Assembly (NCBI GenBank): GCA_949358305.1
Contig: OX442315.1
Coordinates: forward strand, 19,990,427-20,054,426
DNA from: Strigamia acuminata
Lineage: Eukaryota; Arthropoda; Chilopoda; Geophilomorpha; Linotaeniidae
DNA length: 64,000 nucleotides
Reading direction: 5' to 3'
Made by a program: the position numbers and the translations under genes. Position 1 is the stretch's first letter. Every line of letters begins with the position of its first letter. The notes beneath the pieces are model-generated. The model searched no databases, had not been told where the DNA came from, and saw only the letters and a list, made by a program, of their open reading frames with translations. Shown here piece after piece: positions 63,798 to 64,000 of the stretch.

Positions 63798-63930
63798 AGT
63801 TTGTTGATCCATTCACCGGCACCCGATCGCAATAGGAGTACAGGCAGGTGAATGTCGAGCCATCACCTAGCACCACACAGAGCAGGTCAGGACATTTGTG
63901 CATCCAACCGGGCGCCTCATAACAACCCTC
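63781..63930 (-). CDS. Candidate exon of a cysteine-rich protein (partial, unidentified)
   Basis: I do not recognise the family. On the - strand a branch-point-like TTGACAT and T-rich tract lead to the acceptor GTTGTAG at 63931. A 50-codon open segment follows, ending at GCG|GTATGG. It encodes six cysteines (spacing C-x9-C-x4-C-x10-C-x4-C-x10-C) with GCYEAPGWMHKCP and GDGSTFTCLYSYC, giving the look of a small disulfide-rich secreted module. Its G+C content is far above its surroundings. A seventh cysteine would appear if reading continued past the donor. The rest of the gene would lie beyond base 64000 and, downstream, below 63781. Exon status is inferred from composition, splice-like edges and cysteine pattern. 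Confidence 0.35.
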
Positions 63931-64000
63931 CTACAACTGCTTCGGTTATGTCAAGCAATTAAAAAAAATAGTCCACTATCAAGTTTATATCATCTGACAT

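Overview
The window is animal nuclear DNA. It is AT-rich and intron-bearing, and it holds two conserved spliced genes and one nearly complete LTR retrotransposon. The arthropod-type nicotinic receptor and the many 50-90 base introns beside a few multi-kilobase ones point to an arthropod. A branchiopod crustacean such as Daphnia is my leading guess, but this is inference; no species marker is visible.

Layout. Bases 1-24336 are AT-rich and show no gene I can recognise; they hold a 30-base minisatellite, two strong inverted repeats and two weak exon candidates. Bases 24337-29114 are a Ty1/copia element on the + strand, with two identical 179-base LTRs and a 5-base target-site duplication. Its gag-pol is broken by two frame changes, one in an A run and one at a T run. 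Bases 31984-48783 hold a six-exon nicotinic acetylcholine receptor alpha subunit on the + strand, 591 residues. The signal-peptide exon is separated from the rest by a 13.7 kb intron. Bases 53416-57437 hold nine coding exons of a SPOP (roadkill/HIB) orthologue on the - strand, 375 residues: MATH domain, BTB domain, C-terminal nuclear-localisation tail. A probable non-coding leader exon of this gene lies near 62.04 kb. Within the last 250 bases, on the - strand, is a candidate cysteine-rich coding exon of an unidentified gene that probably runs off the window.

The receptor and SPOP are convergent, with about 4.6 kb between their stop codons. They have no known shared pathway: one is a postsynaptic ligand-gated channel, the other a CUL3 ubiquitin-ligase adaptor. 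The copia element sits 2.9 kb upstream of the receptor start codon in the same orientation, and its identical LTRs imply a recent insertion. I see no tRNA, rRNA, CRISPR array or prokaryotic feature. No clearly undescribed system is evident; the best leads are the retroelement's homopolymer breaks, the cysteine-rich exon and several palindromic candidate regulatory sites.
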